Shown piece after piece: positions 32,669 through 41,828 of a stretch of DNA of 64,000 nucleotides (positions are counted from its first letter, which is position 1; each line of letters begins with the position of its first letter). Source of the stretch: Planococcus citreus (GTDB lineage: Bacteria; Bacillota; Bacilli; Bacillales_A; Planococcaceae); the NCBI RefSeq assembly GCF_003664125.1, contig NZ_RCCP01000003.1, positions 62,001 to 126,000 on the forward strand, read 5' to 3'. The notes under the pieces were generated by a model, which ran no database searches, was not told the DNA's origin, and saw only the letters and a program-made list of their open reading frames with translations. Both the position numbers and the translations under genes were made by a program.

Positions 32669-33673
32669 ATGCTCCGCAATCGTGAAATCCGCTGGCTGCT
32701 GGTTGTACTTATCACAATCAGCACACTTGGCACGATTCTCTCTGCCATTTTCATTTCTTATTCCGCGGCGTGGTTCGTGCTCGGCGTATCGCTACTGCTC
32801 AGCGCAACAGCACTCATTTTCACTTGGTGGCGCTATAGGGAAATCGAGCGCTTGTCCGGTTTCCTCCAGCAAATCAGCAGCGGCGATTTTCAGCTCGATG
32901 TGCGCGACAACCGCGAAGGCGAGCTGAGCCTCTTGAAAACACAAATCTACAAAGTGACGAAAATGCTGTCGGAACACGGCGCGCTTCTGACTGAAGACAA
33001 AGGCAAGCTGACGAACGCCATTTCGGATATTTCCCATCAATTAAAAACGCCGCTCACCTCGATGATGGTCATGGCGGATCTGTTGCGCGACAACGAGTTG
33101 GATGACGCGAAACGTAGCGAATTCATCCGCAACCTCCACGTCCAACTCGAGCGCATGGACTGGCTCGTGTCGTCACTATTGAAACTATCGAAGATCGATG
33201 CCGGCACGATTCATTTCAAAAGAGACCGCATCCCGGTTTGGGCACTCATCGAAAAAGCGGTCGAACCGCTGCTTATCCCGATGGACATCAAAATGCAGGA
33301 GCTCGAGATCGAAGGAGATCGGGAAGCGGCATTTACGGGCGACCTCAACTGGACGACAGAAGCACTCATCAATATTTTGAAGAACTGCGTCGAACATACC
33401 GGGGAAGGTGGCAAGCTCACCATTCGCTATAGCGAAAACGCACTGTACACTGGTGTTCGCATCGAAGACAACGGCAGCGGCATTTCTAAAAAAGATTTGC
33501 CGTACATTTTCAAACGCTTCTATAAAGGCGAAAACGCCGGCGATGACTCGGTCGGCATCGGCCTCGCGATGGCCTATAGCATCGTCACCAGCCAAAGCGG
33601 CGACATCGAAGTCGCAAGCACGCCGAATGAAGGCACCCGCTTCCATATCAAATTCTACAAGCAGGTGATTTAG
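32669..33673 (+). CDS. Intramembrane-sensing histidine kinase
   Basis: A 334-residue kinase. Two N-terminal helices (about 9-30 and 34-54) are joined by only a few residues, so there is no extracellular sensor domain, the hallmark of BceS-like intramembrane-sensing kinases. Then come a linker, the H-box with His123 (SDISHQLKTPLTSM), N-box (NILKNCVEHT), G1 (EDNGSGI) and G2 (GIGLAMAYSI). In such systems the neighbouring ABC transporter is the real sensor. The stop codon lies within the terminator hairpin at 33659. Confidence 0.9.
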   Translation: MLRNREIRWLLVVLITISTLGTILSAIFISYSAAWFVLGVSLLLSATALIFTWWRYREIERLSGFLQQISSGDFQLDVRDNREGELSLLKTQIYKVTKMLSEHGALLTEDKGKLTNAISDISHQLKTPLTSMMVMADLLRDNELDDAKRSEFIRNLHVQLERMDWLVSSLLKLSKIDAGTIHFKRDRIPVWALIEKAVEPLLIPMDIKMQELEIEGDREAAFTGDLNWTTEALINILKNCVEHTGEGGKLTIRYSENALYTGVRIEDNGSGISKKDLPYIFKRFYKGENAGDDSVGIGLAMAYSIVTSQSGDIEVASTPNEGTRFHIKFYKQVI

Positions 33674-33686
33674 CGCCTGCTTTTTT
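33659..33686 (+). terminator. Terminator overlapping the kinase stop codon
   Basis: AAGCAGG (33659-33665) pairs with CCTGCTT (33676-33682), then T-run. It separates the regulator pair from the transporter genes. Confidence 0.8.
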
Positions 33687-33757
33687 CTGTGGAATGAAAA
33701 AACAGAAACTCCGCATCCGTGGAATTTCTGCTCAACTTTTTCAATTAAAATTAACGG

Positions 33758-33988
33758 TTATCCGGACGTGCTATTAAACCACCAAACGACGAGCGCCAAA
33801 CTAACAACGCCCCAAGCAGTAACGCTCCATACCCACCAAACCATGTGCTTGGTATCTCTTGAAGCTTCCTCGCTGTCCGGGTGTGCTTTAACATGCGCGA
33901 GCTTCGTCTCCATTCGTTTTTTCATTAAAAGGAATACAAGCAATCCGATGAGAATGAAACCGATCATAAACCACAATAAAAAATCCAC
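33758..33988 (-). CDS. Small two-helix membrane protein (76 aa)
   Basis: GTG start at 33988 with a strong AGAGGAGGGG site 7 nt upstream. Helix 1 is FLLWFMIGFILIGLLVFLLM and helix 2 WWVWSVTAWGVVSLALVVWW, with a charged loop between containing VKAHPDSEEASRDTK. It is on the opposite strand between the kinase and the ABC genes. I do not recognise the family; a link to the transporter is only positional. Confidence 0.6.
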   Translation of the reverse strand: MDFLLWFMIGFILIGLLVFLLMKKRMETKLAHVKAHPDSEEASRDTKHMVWWVWSVTAWGVVSLALVVWWFNSTSG

Positions 33989-34152
33989 GTTTTGCCCCTC
34001 CTCTATAATAGGTGAGTTGTTTCACTGTAAACCTGTGCAAACAAACTGAGCTTAATAGGAGTTTTGATAATTAAATTGTAACATGAAATCAAAATCTGGA
34101 AATTGCCTTCCACTTCAAGTGAGCTAGAACAGACCTTTATCGAATTTTCCTT

Positions 34153-34172
34153 AAGTGACTGGATTGTCACTT
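34153..34172 (+). promoter_or_regulatory. Inverted repeat, likely response-regulator site before the ABC operon
   Basis: AAGTGAC (34153-34159), 6-nt spacer, GTCACTT (34166-34172). A second degenerate pair, GTCAC and AGTCA, follows to 34191. A -10-like TATAGT is at 34203-34208 with no -35 box at the right distance, which fits an activator-dependent promoter. Binding by the 31983 regulator is inferred. Confidence 0.55.
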
Positions 34173-34242
34173 GAAAGTCACCGGGCAGTCATCATACGCC
34201 GTTATAGTAAAATTAGACAGTAACCAAACGGAGGGTACACTC

Positions 34243-34926
34243 ATGACAATCATGGAAGTAAAAAACTTATCAAAAGTATACGGCAAGGATGAAATGGCAG
34301 TCACCGCACTCGACGATGTGTCGTTCACCGTCAACAAAGGCGAATTCATCTGCATCATCGGGCCATCGGGTTCCGGCAAATCGACTTTGCTTCACCTGCT
34401 CGGCGGCGTCGACCGCCCGACCAGCGGCAATGTATCAATCGACGGCACAGACATCTACCAATTGGACGAAACGCAATTGGCGATTTTTCGCCGCCGCCAA
34501 ATCGGTTTGATCTATCAGTTCTACAACTTGATCCCAATATTGACGGTCGAGGAAAACATTACGTTGCCGATGCTGCTCGATGAACAACGCGTCGACAAAC
34601 ATCAATTCCGCAAAATCTCCGAAGCACTCGGGCTCGATCAACGCCTCAACCATTTGCCGAACCAATTATCCGGCGGCCAACAGCAGCGCGTGTCGATCGG
34701 CCGTGCGCTCGTCAGCAACCCGGCGATTATGCTTGCGGATGAACCAACCGGGAACCTCGACAGCAAAAACAGCGAGGAAATCATGGAGCTTCTCAAAATG
34801 TTCAACAAAACCTTCAAGCAGACGTTGATCGTCATCACGCACGATGAGCGTATCGCCTTGCAAGCGGACCGCGTCATTTCGATCGAAGACGGCAAAATCG
34901 CCAAAGACGAGGTCATCCGGCCATGA
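34243..34926 (+). CDS. ABC transporter ATPase (MacB/BceA-type)
   Basis: A 227-residue ATPase with Walker A GPSGSGKST, Q-loop in LIYQFYNLIPILT, signature LSGGQQQR, Walker B IMLADEPTGNLD and the H-loop His in VITHDE. The D-loop NLDSKNSEEIM pattern is that of the lipoprotein/antimicrobial-peptide exporter group. It overlaps the permease gene by 4 nt. The ATG at 34243 follows ACGGAGGG; the longer ORF would run through the regulatory repeat and is rejected. Confidence 0.92.
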   Translation: MTIMEVKNLSKVYGKDEMAVTALDDVSFTVNKGEFICIIGPSGSGKSTLLHLLGGVDRPTSGNVSIDGTDIYQLDETQLAIFRRRQIGLIYQFYNLIPILTVEENITLPMLLDEQRVDKHQFRKISEALGLDQRLNHLPNQLSGGQQQRVSIGRALVSNPAIMLADEPTGNLDSKNSEEIMELLKMFNKTFKQTLIVITHDERIALQADRVISIEDGKIAKDEVIRP

Positions 34927-37508
34927 ACATCGTCAATAAAGTCACCGTCCGCCACTTAAAGGAAAACAAACGGCGCTCGCTCGTCACCATCATCGGCGCC
35001 ATCATTTCCGTCGCCATGATCACCGCGGTCGCAACGCTCGGCGTGTCGTTTCTCGATTTATTGATTCGGGGAGACATCGAACGAAACGGCGAATGGCATG
35101 TGCAGTATCAAGACGCGAATGTCGAACAGCTCGAAGCGATCGAACAAGACGGAAACACCGAGCAGCTCATCGTCACGAGCGACGGTTTTGCCGACTTTGA
35201 TAGCACCAAGACCGACACGAAACATTACCTTTATTTTCGCAATTTCGAAGCACAAGGCATGGACCATTTCCCGCTTGCGCTCACAGAAGGGCGCTTGCCT
35301 GAAAACGCCAATGAAGTCGTCATCTCGGAAACTTTGAACAATAGCTCCGAAGAGACCTACGAAGTCGGCGATACCTTGACTGCCGGCATCGGCGAACGCA
35401 TGCATAGTTTGGAAAACCGCAAGCTCTCAGAGTTCGACGCCTTGCAGTACCGCGATGGCGACACGATCGATGAGGAATTGGTCAACGTGGAACAACAGAC
35501 TTTCGACATCGTCGGCATCATCGAACGTCCGAGCTGGGAAGTGTCCTGGCTGCCAATGGTGAGCGTCGTCGGGTTTACCGATACGGCCACTGCCGCAGCG
35601 GATGAGACCTTCGATGGTTACGTTGTCGCCTCGAAAATCAACAATGATTTATTCGAAGACGCCAAAGCGTTTGCCAAAGCACAAGGCATCCCGTCGGTCG
35701 ATTTCAACTCGGACCTCCTGCGCTTATACGGCGCGACGCAAAACGATAATTTGCGGACGACGATGTTCTCGCTGGTCGGCATCATCATGGGGATCGTCGT
35801 TATCGGCTCGGTGGCGCTCATCTACAACGCGTTCGCCATCAGCGTCTCCGAACGTGCACGTCATCTCGGCATGCTCGCAAGCGTCGGGGCGACCAAACGC
35901 CAGAAACGCAATTCGGTGTTTTTCGAAGGGGCCATCATCGGCGCCATCAGCATCCCGCTCGGCATTGTTGCAGGACTTGGCGGCATTTGGCTGACCTTCC
36001 GATTCATCAACACCTTCTTGAAAGACGCGCTCAATGTCGGTGTGCAGCTCGAAGTCGTTGTCACGCCGATGATGCTTGTCGTCGCAATCGCCGTTTCGGC
36101 GCTGACGATCTTGATTTCAACTTACATCCCGGCACAAAAAGCGTCGAAGATTTCTGCCATCGACGCCATCCGCCAAACGCAAGACATCAAATTGACTGGG
36201 AAAGCCGTGAAGACATCGAAATGGGTGCGCAAGCTGTTCGGCCTGGAAGCGGAAATCGGCTTGAAGAACTTGAAGCGCAACCGCAAGCGCTATTTGGCGA
36301 CGGTCTTTTCACTAGTTATCTCGATTGTCTTGTTCTTGTCGGTGACCTATTTCACCAATAACTTGAAAATCTCGCTGGAAATGACGCAAAGCGACTTGCA
36401 ATACGATATCCAATTACACGGCGGCGATTTGAACGAAGACAGCCTCGAGCAATATGCAAGCCTTCCTGATGTGACCGAAGCGGGCTTCATCCGCCAAGCA
36501 GTGGGAGAGGCACATATCACACAAGACCGCTTGCCGGAAGTGTTGATGGAAGAAATCGAACGGGGCGAAGCGATGCTCATTGAAGACCGTTACCTCTACA
36601 ACGTTTCGGTATATGCCATGGACAATGAAAACTTCGAACAATACGCACAACAAGTCGGCGTGGAGCCGACGAGCTTCGGCCAGGAAACGCCGCGTGCCAT
36701 CGTCATCGATGAAGTGGTCTACCAGAACGGCATGTCCGGTACCATCGATGAAACAAAGACCATTAAAGCGGAAGTCGGCGAGACAATCGAACTTCTCGGC
36801 AGTTCCATCAATGAAATGGGCGAGGAAATCGACCCGGAAACACTCGCAAATGTCGAAATCGCTGCGTTGACGGACGAAGCGCCAACCGGTGTCACCACCT
36901 CTTATCCCGGCAGCCTCGATTTGATCGTCCCGATGGATGCACTCGATGAACTCGGATTCATCGCTGAAGACACGTATCCTTTCATCTCACTTGCGACGAG
37001 TGATCCGATGAAGACAGAAGCGGAGATTTTGGAGATCAATGAAGGGGGCATCAATGTCTCGAACGTCTTCCAGCGGCGACAGCAACAAGAACAACTCATT
37101 TTGCTGATGCAAGTGTTCACATACGGGTTCATCACCTTGATCTCGCTCATTTCCATCGCGAACATCTTCAACACCATCTCGACAAGCATTCAATTGCGCA
37201 AACGGGAATTCGCCATGCTGCGCTCGGTCGGCATGACCCCGAAAGGCTTTAACAAGATGATTTGTTACGAAAGCCTATTTTACGGCGTCAAAGCCCTCGC
37301 ATACGGTCTGCCGATCAGTTTCGCGGCGATGTTCGCGATGCACTATGCGCTGAACCAGACCTTCAGTTACGGGTTTGCGGTGCCATGGGGCAGTGTCGCC
37401 TTTGTCATCGTCGTCATCTTCCTGATCGTCGGTGCGGCAATGCTGTACTCGATCGCGAAGATTAAAAACGACAACATCATTGAAAGCTTGAAACAGGAAA
37501 ACGCATAA
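34923..37508 (+). CDS. Large FtsX-type ABC permease (861 aa)
   Basis: Two FtsX-like halves. Helix 1 (about 20-45) is followed by an extracellular domain to about 275 and three helices (about 275-395). A second start-like helix near 455 is followed by another extracellular domain (about 480-725) and three helices (735-855). LGMLASVGATKRQKR and FAMLRSVGMTPKGFNKM are the paired coupling segments. At 861 residues it is longer than BceB-type permeases (near 650) and lacks their 10-helix layout, so it belongs to a MacB-like or two-domain mechanotransmission type. Probable role: sensing and expelling, or protecting against, a membrane- or wall-active compound. Confidence 0.85.
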   Translation: MNIVNKVTVRHLKENKRRSLVTIIGAIISVAMITAVATLGVSFLDLLIRGDIERNGEWHVQYQDANVEQLEAIEQDGNTEQLIVTSDGFADFDSTKTDTKHYLYFRNFEAQGMDHFPLALTEGRLPENANEVVISETLNNSSEETYEVGDTLTAGIGERMHSLENRKLSEFDALQYRDGDTIDEELVNVEQQTFDIVGIIERPSWEVSWLPMVSVVGFTDTATAAADETFDGYVVASKINNDLFEDAKAFAKAQGIPSVDFNSDLLRLYGATQNDNLRTTMFSLVGIIMGIVVIGSVALIYNAFAISVSERARHLGMLASVGATKRQKRNSVFFEGAIIGAISIPLGIVAGLGGIWLTFRFINTFLKDALNVGVQLEVVVTPMMLVVAIAVSALTILISTYIPAQKASKISAIDAIRQTQDIKLTGKAVKTSKWVRKLFGLEAEIGLKNLKRNRKRYLATVFSLVISIVLFLSVTYFTNNLKISLEMTQSDLQYDIQLHGGDLNEDSLEQYASLPDVTEAGFIRQAVGEAHITQDRLPEVLMEEIERGEAMLIEDRYLYNVSVYAMDNENFEQYAQQVGVEPTSFGQETPRAIVIDEVVYQNGMSGTIDETKTIKAEVGETIELLGSSINEMGEEIDPETLANVEIAALTDEAPTGVTTSYPGSLDLIVPMDALDELGFIAEDTYPFISLATSDPMKTEAEILEINEGGINVSNVFQRRQQQEQLILLMQVFTYGFITLISLISIANIFNTISTSIQLRKREFAMLRSVGMTPKGFNKMICYESLFYGVKALAYGLPISFAAMFAMHYALNQTFSYGFAVPWGSVAFVIVVIFLIVGAAMLYSIAKIKNDNIIESLKQENA

Positions 37509-37511
37509 AGG

Positions 37512-37545
37512 AAACGCGCTCAGCCAATTGGCGGAGCGCGTTTTT
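37512..37545 (+). terminator. Intrinsic terminator after the ABC permease
   Basis: 10-bp stem AAACGCGCTC/GAGCGCGTTT (37512-37521 with 37534-37543) followed by T's. Confidence 0.85.
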
Positions 37546-37555
37546 GTATAGAGAT

Positions 37556-37846
37556 TCAAATTCTGCGAACAGTGTCTTTCTTGTGGAAAATCCCAATCAG
37601 CAATAAAACCAAGCCGGTGATGAACGTGCTGGGGTAAAGTATCGCGAGCATCGCCACTGCAGCCCACCCACTTCGCTCGTAATGGGCATAGCCCATACTG
37701 ACAAGCCAAGAAAACAACGGGCAAATCACGAACATCGTCGTGATGCCCCAGATGATGTATTTGCCTTTTCGCGAATAGTCCTTACCGAGCTGAAAGGCGA
37801 GAAACAGCGAGACGAGCAAAATGCCACTGGCTGCGGCGTATTCCAT
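37556..37846 (-). CDS. Hypothetical three-helix membrane protein (96 aa)
   Basis: Starts MEYAAASGILLVS with AGGAGG upstream; a longer ORF from 37906 would contain that site. Three hydrophobic stretches are seen (about 4-19, 29-48 and 63-87), with basic loops DYSRKGKY and a tail HKKDTVRRI. Family not recognised. It is convergent with the ABC operon. Confidence 0.6.
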   Translation of the reverse strand: MEYAAASGILLVSLFLAFQLGKDYSRKGKYIIWGITTMFVICPLFSWLVSMGYAHYERSGWAAVAMLAILYPSTFITGLVLLLIGIFHKKDTVRRI

Positions 37847-38025
37847 GTCGGATAGCCTCCTTGTGATGGATGCCAATCTAAGATGAGTTTCTGTTTTATT
37901 GTTCACAGTTTAACACAAATTCCCAATTGCTGAAGTTCTTCTTGAAAATCAGTCTGCTATCTTATTGGAAAGGTTTCCAGGTATTCCCTAAGGGTAACAG
38001 GGGAGTAGAGCTGGGAGGAGAAAAA

Positions 38026-38250
38026 ATGAACAACCGATGGAAAAATGCGTTATTGGTGATACCCATTTATGGCGTAGTCGCCTTTATTATGGGTTACATC
38101 ATAGAAGGAAAGCCAGTTTGGAATCTGGTCATCAGCTCCGTCATTGCCGGGTTTCTTCTTTCTGTATTTATTTGGCCGCGCATGGAAAAGAAGCGGCTAG
38201 AAAAAGAAAAGAAGACACAAACTAGCTTGGAGGATAACCGAAATGACTAA
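38026..38250 (+). CDS. Small membrane protein, first of a paralogous pair (74 aa)
   Basis: Two helices (LLVIPIYGVVAFIMGYII and LVISSVIAGFLLSVFIW) separated by EGKPVWN, then a Lys/Glu-rich tail. The same pattern, helix - GxPxW - helix - basic tail, occurs in the next gene, so they are probably duplicates. GGGAGGAG precedes the ATG at 38026. It overlaps the next gene by 8 nt. Function unknown. Confidence 0.65.
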   Translation: MNNRWKNALLVIPIYGVVAFIMGYIIEGKPVWNLVISSVIAGFLLSVFIWPRMEKKRLEKEKKTQTSLEDNRND

Positions 38251-38449
38251 CCGTGCAGTTAAGGCCATTTCCTGGGCAGTGGCATATGGCACTATCGCGT
38301 TTTTGGTGAGCTACCTACTCGGCGGCGAACCGGGATGGGTCTATTTTATCGGCTCCTTGATTGCCGGCTTCATCGTATATGGGGTGCTGCGGCCCATCGT
38401 CCAGAACAAGCGCCGCAAAAAACAACAGAGAGCAGGTGAACGCATTTGA
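38243..38449 (+). CDS. Small membrane protein, second of a paralogous pair (68 aa)
   Basis: Helices AVAYGTIAFLVSYLL and YFIGSLIAGFIVYGVL flank GGEPGWV; the tail QNKRRKKQQRAGERI is strongly basic. TTGGAGG precedes the ATG. It overlaps neighbours on both sides, so the three small genes form one transcript. Confidence 0.65.
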   Translation: MTNRAVKAISWAVAYGTIAFLVSYLLGGEPGWVYFIGSLIAGFIVYGVLRPIVQNKRRKKQQRAGERI

Positions 38450-38688
38450 GCTGGCCTGAAATCAAAGAACATCTAACAGAGCCGATCTTTTCAAAGAAGA
38501 AAGACCCGATACTCTTTTTCCCCTTAGTATTTCTCGTCACTTGGCTTGGGACAGTCGTTTATCAAAGAACCGGCATTTCTTATGTTGAATACATATTATG
38601 GCTGATTCCGATCGCCCTCGTTCTTTCTGCCTTGTACATTTTACTGATTGCCTGGCTAAAAAAGAAAAGAGCACAAAACAAAAAATAA
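38446..38688 (+). CDS. Small membrane protein, third gene of the operon (80 aa)
   Basis: TTG start overlapping the previous stop (TTGA), with CAGGTG upstream. Two helices (ILFFPLVFLVTWLGTVVY and YILWLIPIALVLSALYILLIAWL) and a tail LKKKRAQNKK. Not obviously a paralogue of the first two. Function unknown. A terminator follows. Confidence 0.6.
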   Translation: MSWPEIKEHLTEPIFSKKKDPILFFPLVFLVTWLGTVVYQRTGISYVEYILWLIPIALVLSALYILLIAWLKKKRAQNKK

Positions 38689-38696
38689 TCCATCCA

Positions 38697-38730
38697 AAAA
38701 ACGCCAATCTACTGGAGATCGGCGTTTTTT
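38697..38730 (+). terminator. Intrinsic terminator of the small-membrane-protein operon
   Basis: AACGCC/GGCGTT and ATCT/AGAT paired around one mismatch (38700-38726), then T's. Confidence 0.8.
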
Positions 38731-38878
38731 AATATGCATTTATCTCTACCCGAAAGCTTGAAGGACTAGTTCACCTACGTCATAAAAATAATTTATCCTA
38801 CACCCCAAAAATCTATTCTACAAATGAGCATTAAGTGCTATTATATGTAAGATATTCCAAATCGAGAGGGAGAAAATG

Positions 38879-40168
38879 ATGAGCAAGACAAACATTCAAT
38901 CAGATAGAGAGAGCATTTATTTTATTCTTAGCGTAATTTTCAGTGTGTTGATTTATGTATTGGTAGCCATCTCCATTGTTGGTATCGGCATTGCCTTGGC
39001 GATTTTCGCATTTTTGCTGTTCACCAATGCGGTGATGCTTGGGTCGATCCGTGGAAACGGCGTGCGCATCCACGAGCGCCAATTTCCGGATGTCTACGAA
39101 CGTGTGCAGACCTTGTCAGCGCAAATGGAATTAAAGAAAGTCCCGGACGTCTTCGTCATCCAATCCGAAGGGGCGCTCAACGCTTTTGCAACACGCTTCT
39201 TCGGGCGCGACATGGTCGTGTTGTATTCGGAAGTGTTTGAACTGGCGCGCGAGCAAGGCCAAGATGAACTGGATTTTATCATCGCCCACGAACTGGCTCA
39301 CGTAAAACGCCGCCACGTCTGGAAAAACCTGTTGATCATGCCGGCTGGGTTCATCCCGTTCCTCAGTACGGCGTATAGTCGCTCGTGTGAATACACATGC
39401 GATCGCCACGCCGCCTACGAAATTCAAGATGCTGCCGCCGCGAAACGCGCATTGACGCTGCTTGGCATCGGCAAGAAAGCCTACATCGAAGTAAACGAAG
39501 ATGCGTACCGCGAACAAATCACGACGGAATCGAATGCATTCGTTTGGCTGGCTGAAGTATTGTCGACGCATCCGCGTTTGCCAAAGCGCATCCAATCGAT
39601 TGACTGGTTCAGCAAGGCCGACGTCAAATTCTACCAGCCGAAACACGGGCGCATCGCTCTTGGGGCAGTCGCCATTGCTCTTGTCTTGAGCTTGGCGTAC
39701 GCTGGAGTTCTTGGCGTGTTCGCCACCACCTCAGCTATTGCCGATTCGTTCTTACCCGAATTTGACGATGCGTTCTACGATGAAATGTATAGCATCGAAG
39801 GTGAGACTCCGCTCATGGCAGCCGCAGCAGCAGGTGATGTCGCTGGTGTCGAACAAGCACTCGCTGACGGTGAGGACATTCATGCGAAAGACTCGGAAGG
39901 CTCTGATGCCTTGATGTACGCCGTCCACTGGGGCGACCTTGAGGTGATCCAAGCATTGGTAGACGCAGGGGCCAAGGTGAACACATCCGATTATTACACA
40001 ACGGCCTTAGCAGTTGCCGTCATGTACGAAGACTACGAGAGCGCCAAACTGCTTATCGAAAATGGTGCCGATCCAACATTTGAAGGACCCGACGGTTTAA
40101 GCGCTATTGATGAAATGGGCGTAGATTCCGAGGAAGAGTTCATGGAAATGCTGAAACAAGGCTACTAA
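38879..40168 (+). CDS. M48-family membrane metalloprotease fused to C-terminal ankyrin repeats
   Basis: A 429-residue protein. Two N-terminal helices (about 14-34 and 36-57) are followed by an M48 peptidase domain with zinc motif HELAH (about 137-141) and a third ligand in EYTCDRHA. A further membrane segment lies at about 262-285. The C-terminal 110 residues carry ankyrin repeats: TPLMAAAAAGDVAGVEQAL, DALMYAVHWGDLEVIQALVDAG and TALAVAVMYEDYESAKLLIENGA. HtpX-type M48 proteases degrade damaged membrane proteins; an ankyrin tail is not part of that family and may recruit substrates or partners. The second of two adjacent ATGs (38879) is better spaced from GAGAGGGAG. Confidence 0.85.
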   Translation: MSKTNIQSDRESIYFILSVIFSVLIYVLVAISIVGIGIALAIFAFLLFTNAVMLGSIRGNGVRIHERQFPDVYERVQTLSAQMELKKVPDVFVIQSEGALNAFATRFFGRDMVVLYSEVFELAREQGQDELDFIIAHELAHVKRRHVWKNLLIMPAGFIPFLSTAYSRSCEYTCDRHAAYEIQDAAAAKRALTLLGIGKKAYIEVNEDAYREQITTESNAFVWLAEVLSTHPRLPKRIQSIDWFSKADVKFYQPKHGRIALGAVAIALVLSLAYAGVLGVFATTSAIADSFLPEFDDAFYDEMYSIEGETPLMAAAAAGDVAGVEQALADGEDIHAKDSEGSDALMYAVHWGDLEVIQALVDAGAKVNTSDYYTTALAVAVMYEDYESAKLLIENGADPTFEGPDGLSAIDEMGVDSEEEFMEMLKQGY

Positions 40169-40179
40169 TAGACTTCACC

Positions 40180-40216
40180 AAACAAGCGCCGATCGCTAAC
40201 AGATCGACGCTTGTTT
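40180..40216. terminator. Bidirectional terminator between convergent genes
   Basis: AAACAAGCG/CGCTTGTTT (40180-40188 with 40208-40216) with inner CGATC/GATCG. It overlaps the 3' end of the minus-strand lipoprotein gene. Confidence 0.8.
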
Positions 40217-40462
40217 CATTTCCACCTGGCCGTCCTCACCGTCGACATGATCGATGCCCCATTCGCAATTCCCTTCGTTTTCCCACTCCACTTCATAGCG
40301 CCCCCAGCCATAGTCGATGGAAATCACTTCTGCTGTCCCAAATGAATTGGTGTGAAGCTCTTCAATAATTGCGATGGCTTCGGATTCAGTAATCTGCGGT
40401 TCTTGCATGCAGCCGAATAATAGAGAGCTTAAGAACAATACGAGCAGACTCAAGCGCTTCAT
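40196..40462 (-). CDS. Small lipoprotein, hypothetical (88 aa)
   Basis: MKRLSLLVLFLSSLLFGC is a clear type II signal peptide with the lipid-modified Cys at 18. The mature part has SEAIAIIEELHTNSFGTAEVI and a Trp/Cys-rich end (YGWGRYEVEWENEGNCEW), like small secreted DUF-type lipoproteins. The ATG at 40462 has AAGGGG upstream; a longer ORF from 40573 is rejected. Confidence 0.65.
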   Translation of the reverse strand: MKRLSLLVLFLSSLLFGCMQEPQITESEAIAIIEELHTNSFGTAEVISIDYGWGRYEVEWENEGNCEWGIDHVDGEDGQVEMKQASIC

Positions 40463-40676
40463 GGCTTCACCCCTTTGGCAGATAGACGGAATTGAGCCAA
40501 CAAAAGTTACTGGAATTTCGGCTGAATATGTTATGTGTTTGCAATAGGCGGGTAGGCAGGGAGTAACACCCATTTATTTGGCAACTAGCAACAGCTTGGT
40601 GAATGACCGCAAATGGCCCGGACAGTTAGCACGGAGGAATAAACCTCAAAATCCTTACTAGAGAGGAATGGTTGAA

Positions 40677-40832
40677 ATGAAAAAATTCGCAGCGATCGTC
40701 TTCGCAAGCGGATTGGCATTGTCCGCATGTTCAGGCGACAGCGAACCGGAAACGGAACCACTCGAAGAAAACGACGGCGCCGATGATACGATGACGGATA
40801 CGGATGATGGTGAAGAGGAAGAAGAGGATTGA
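40677..40832 (+). CDS. 51-residue acidic lipoprotein, truncated paralogue of the 41829 gene
   Basis: An ATG after AGAGGAATGG opens a 51-codon frame. The signal peptide MKKFAAIVFASGLALSAC and the following SGDSEPETEPLEEN closely match the start of the 41829 product (MKKFAAIIAASGLALAAC, SSDSEPETEPVEE). It then ends in a poly-acidic tail DTDDGEEEEED and stop instead of the globular domain. Either a truncated duplicate or a mini-lipoprotein. Lipidation would leave a very short, highly negative tail outside the membrane. Confidence 0.6.
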   Translation: MKKFAAIVFASGLALSACSGDSEPETEPLEENDGADDTMTDTDDGEEEEED

Positions 40833-41129
40833 GAGGACACCATCGTTGGTGAAGGATCTGCAGATAATAAAATATGATTTGAAATGAGAGCCTGTGTAAT
40901 CACAGGCTTTTTTGGTGCTTTAAAACATCCCTTTCACTGAGTTTGTTATCTTTTTGTGATGAATAGGTAATGTTAGTGAAATAACCCATTTAATTGGTAA
41001 TCATATATTTCATCTAGTATAATTTGGCATTAACAACTTAACATTTATTAGTCATTCCGATGAACGATAGATGACACAAGATGACATCTTGATTCACCGG
41101 ACACCAAAGAAATGAGGAGGACGAGAAGA

Positions 41130-41795
41130 ATGATTAAAAAATGGTTTGCGGCAGGAACGATCGGTGCAGCATTGACACTCAGCGCCTGCGGTTCGGATAC
41201 GACCGAGGTCAGTGAGGAACAAGATACGACAGCTTCCGAAAGTGTAGAAGAAACGGAAGAAGAAGTCGGCGAAGCAGAAGAAGAGCCTGCTGATGAAGCA
41301 GCAACGGAAGAGGAAACGGAAGAGTCGGAAGCGGGCAAACGCTCGAACCCCGTAGCGGTCGGCGAGACGAAAGTGGTCGACATCACCATCTTCGACAATG
41401 AGTCCAATTCCTACGAAGGGAAAGCGGAAATCACCGTCAATTCCATTACGCGCGGCGAAGAAGCGTGGGAAGAAATCCAAAGCACGAACGAATTCAACGA
41501 AGAGCCTGCAGAAGGCCATGAATACTTGATGGCTGACGTGACAGCGACACTCGTTGAAGCAGAAACAGAAGATTACGCCTGGTATTTAGACGCCATGAAC
41601 TTCAGTTTTATCGGCAGCGACGGCTCGCCATATGATTGGACTTCGGTTGTTGTGGAACCTGAATTGAACGGAGAAGTCTATGAAGGCGGCACATTGGAAG
41701 GCAAAGTGACCAATATGGTGAAACAAGACGATCCGATCCTCTTGGTCTTTGAAGACGGCAATTGGGACAATGTGTTCTTCAGTACGGAGGAATAA
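41130..41795 (+). CDS. Lipoprotein with DUF4352/DUF5067-like domain
   Basis: A 221-residue lipoprotein (TLSAC, Cys18) with an acidic, Glu-rich linker (about 20-75) and a C-terminal immunoglobulin-like domain: NPVAVGETKVVDITIFD, ITVNSITRGEEAWEEI, GHEYLMADVTATL and a late EGGTLEGKV. This order resembles DUF4352-type lipoproteins. The ATG at 41130 follows GAGGAGG. It is followed 33 nt later by another lipoprotein gene. Role unknown, expected at the outer membrane face. Confidence 0.7.
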   Translation: MIKKWFAAGTIGAALTLSACGSDTTEVSEEQDTTASESVEETEEEVGEAEEEPADEAATEEETEESEAGKRSNPVAVGETKVVDITIFDNESNSYEGKAEITVNSITRGEEAWEEIQSTNEFNEEPAEGHEYLMADVTATLVEAETEDYAWYLDAMNFSFIGSDGSPYDWTSVVVEPELNGEVYEGGTLEGKVTNMVKQDDPILLVFEDGNWDNVFFSTEE

Positions 41796-41828
41796 AACGG
41801 AGAAACCACAAAAGGAGAAGGATGCTTG

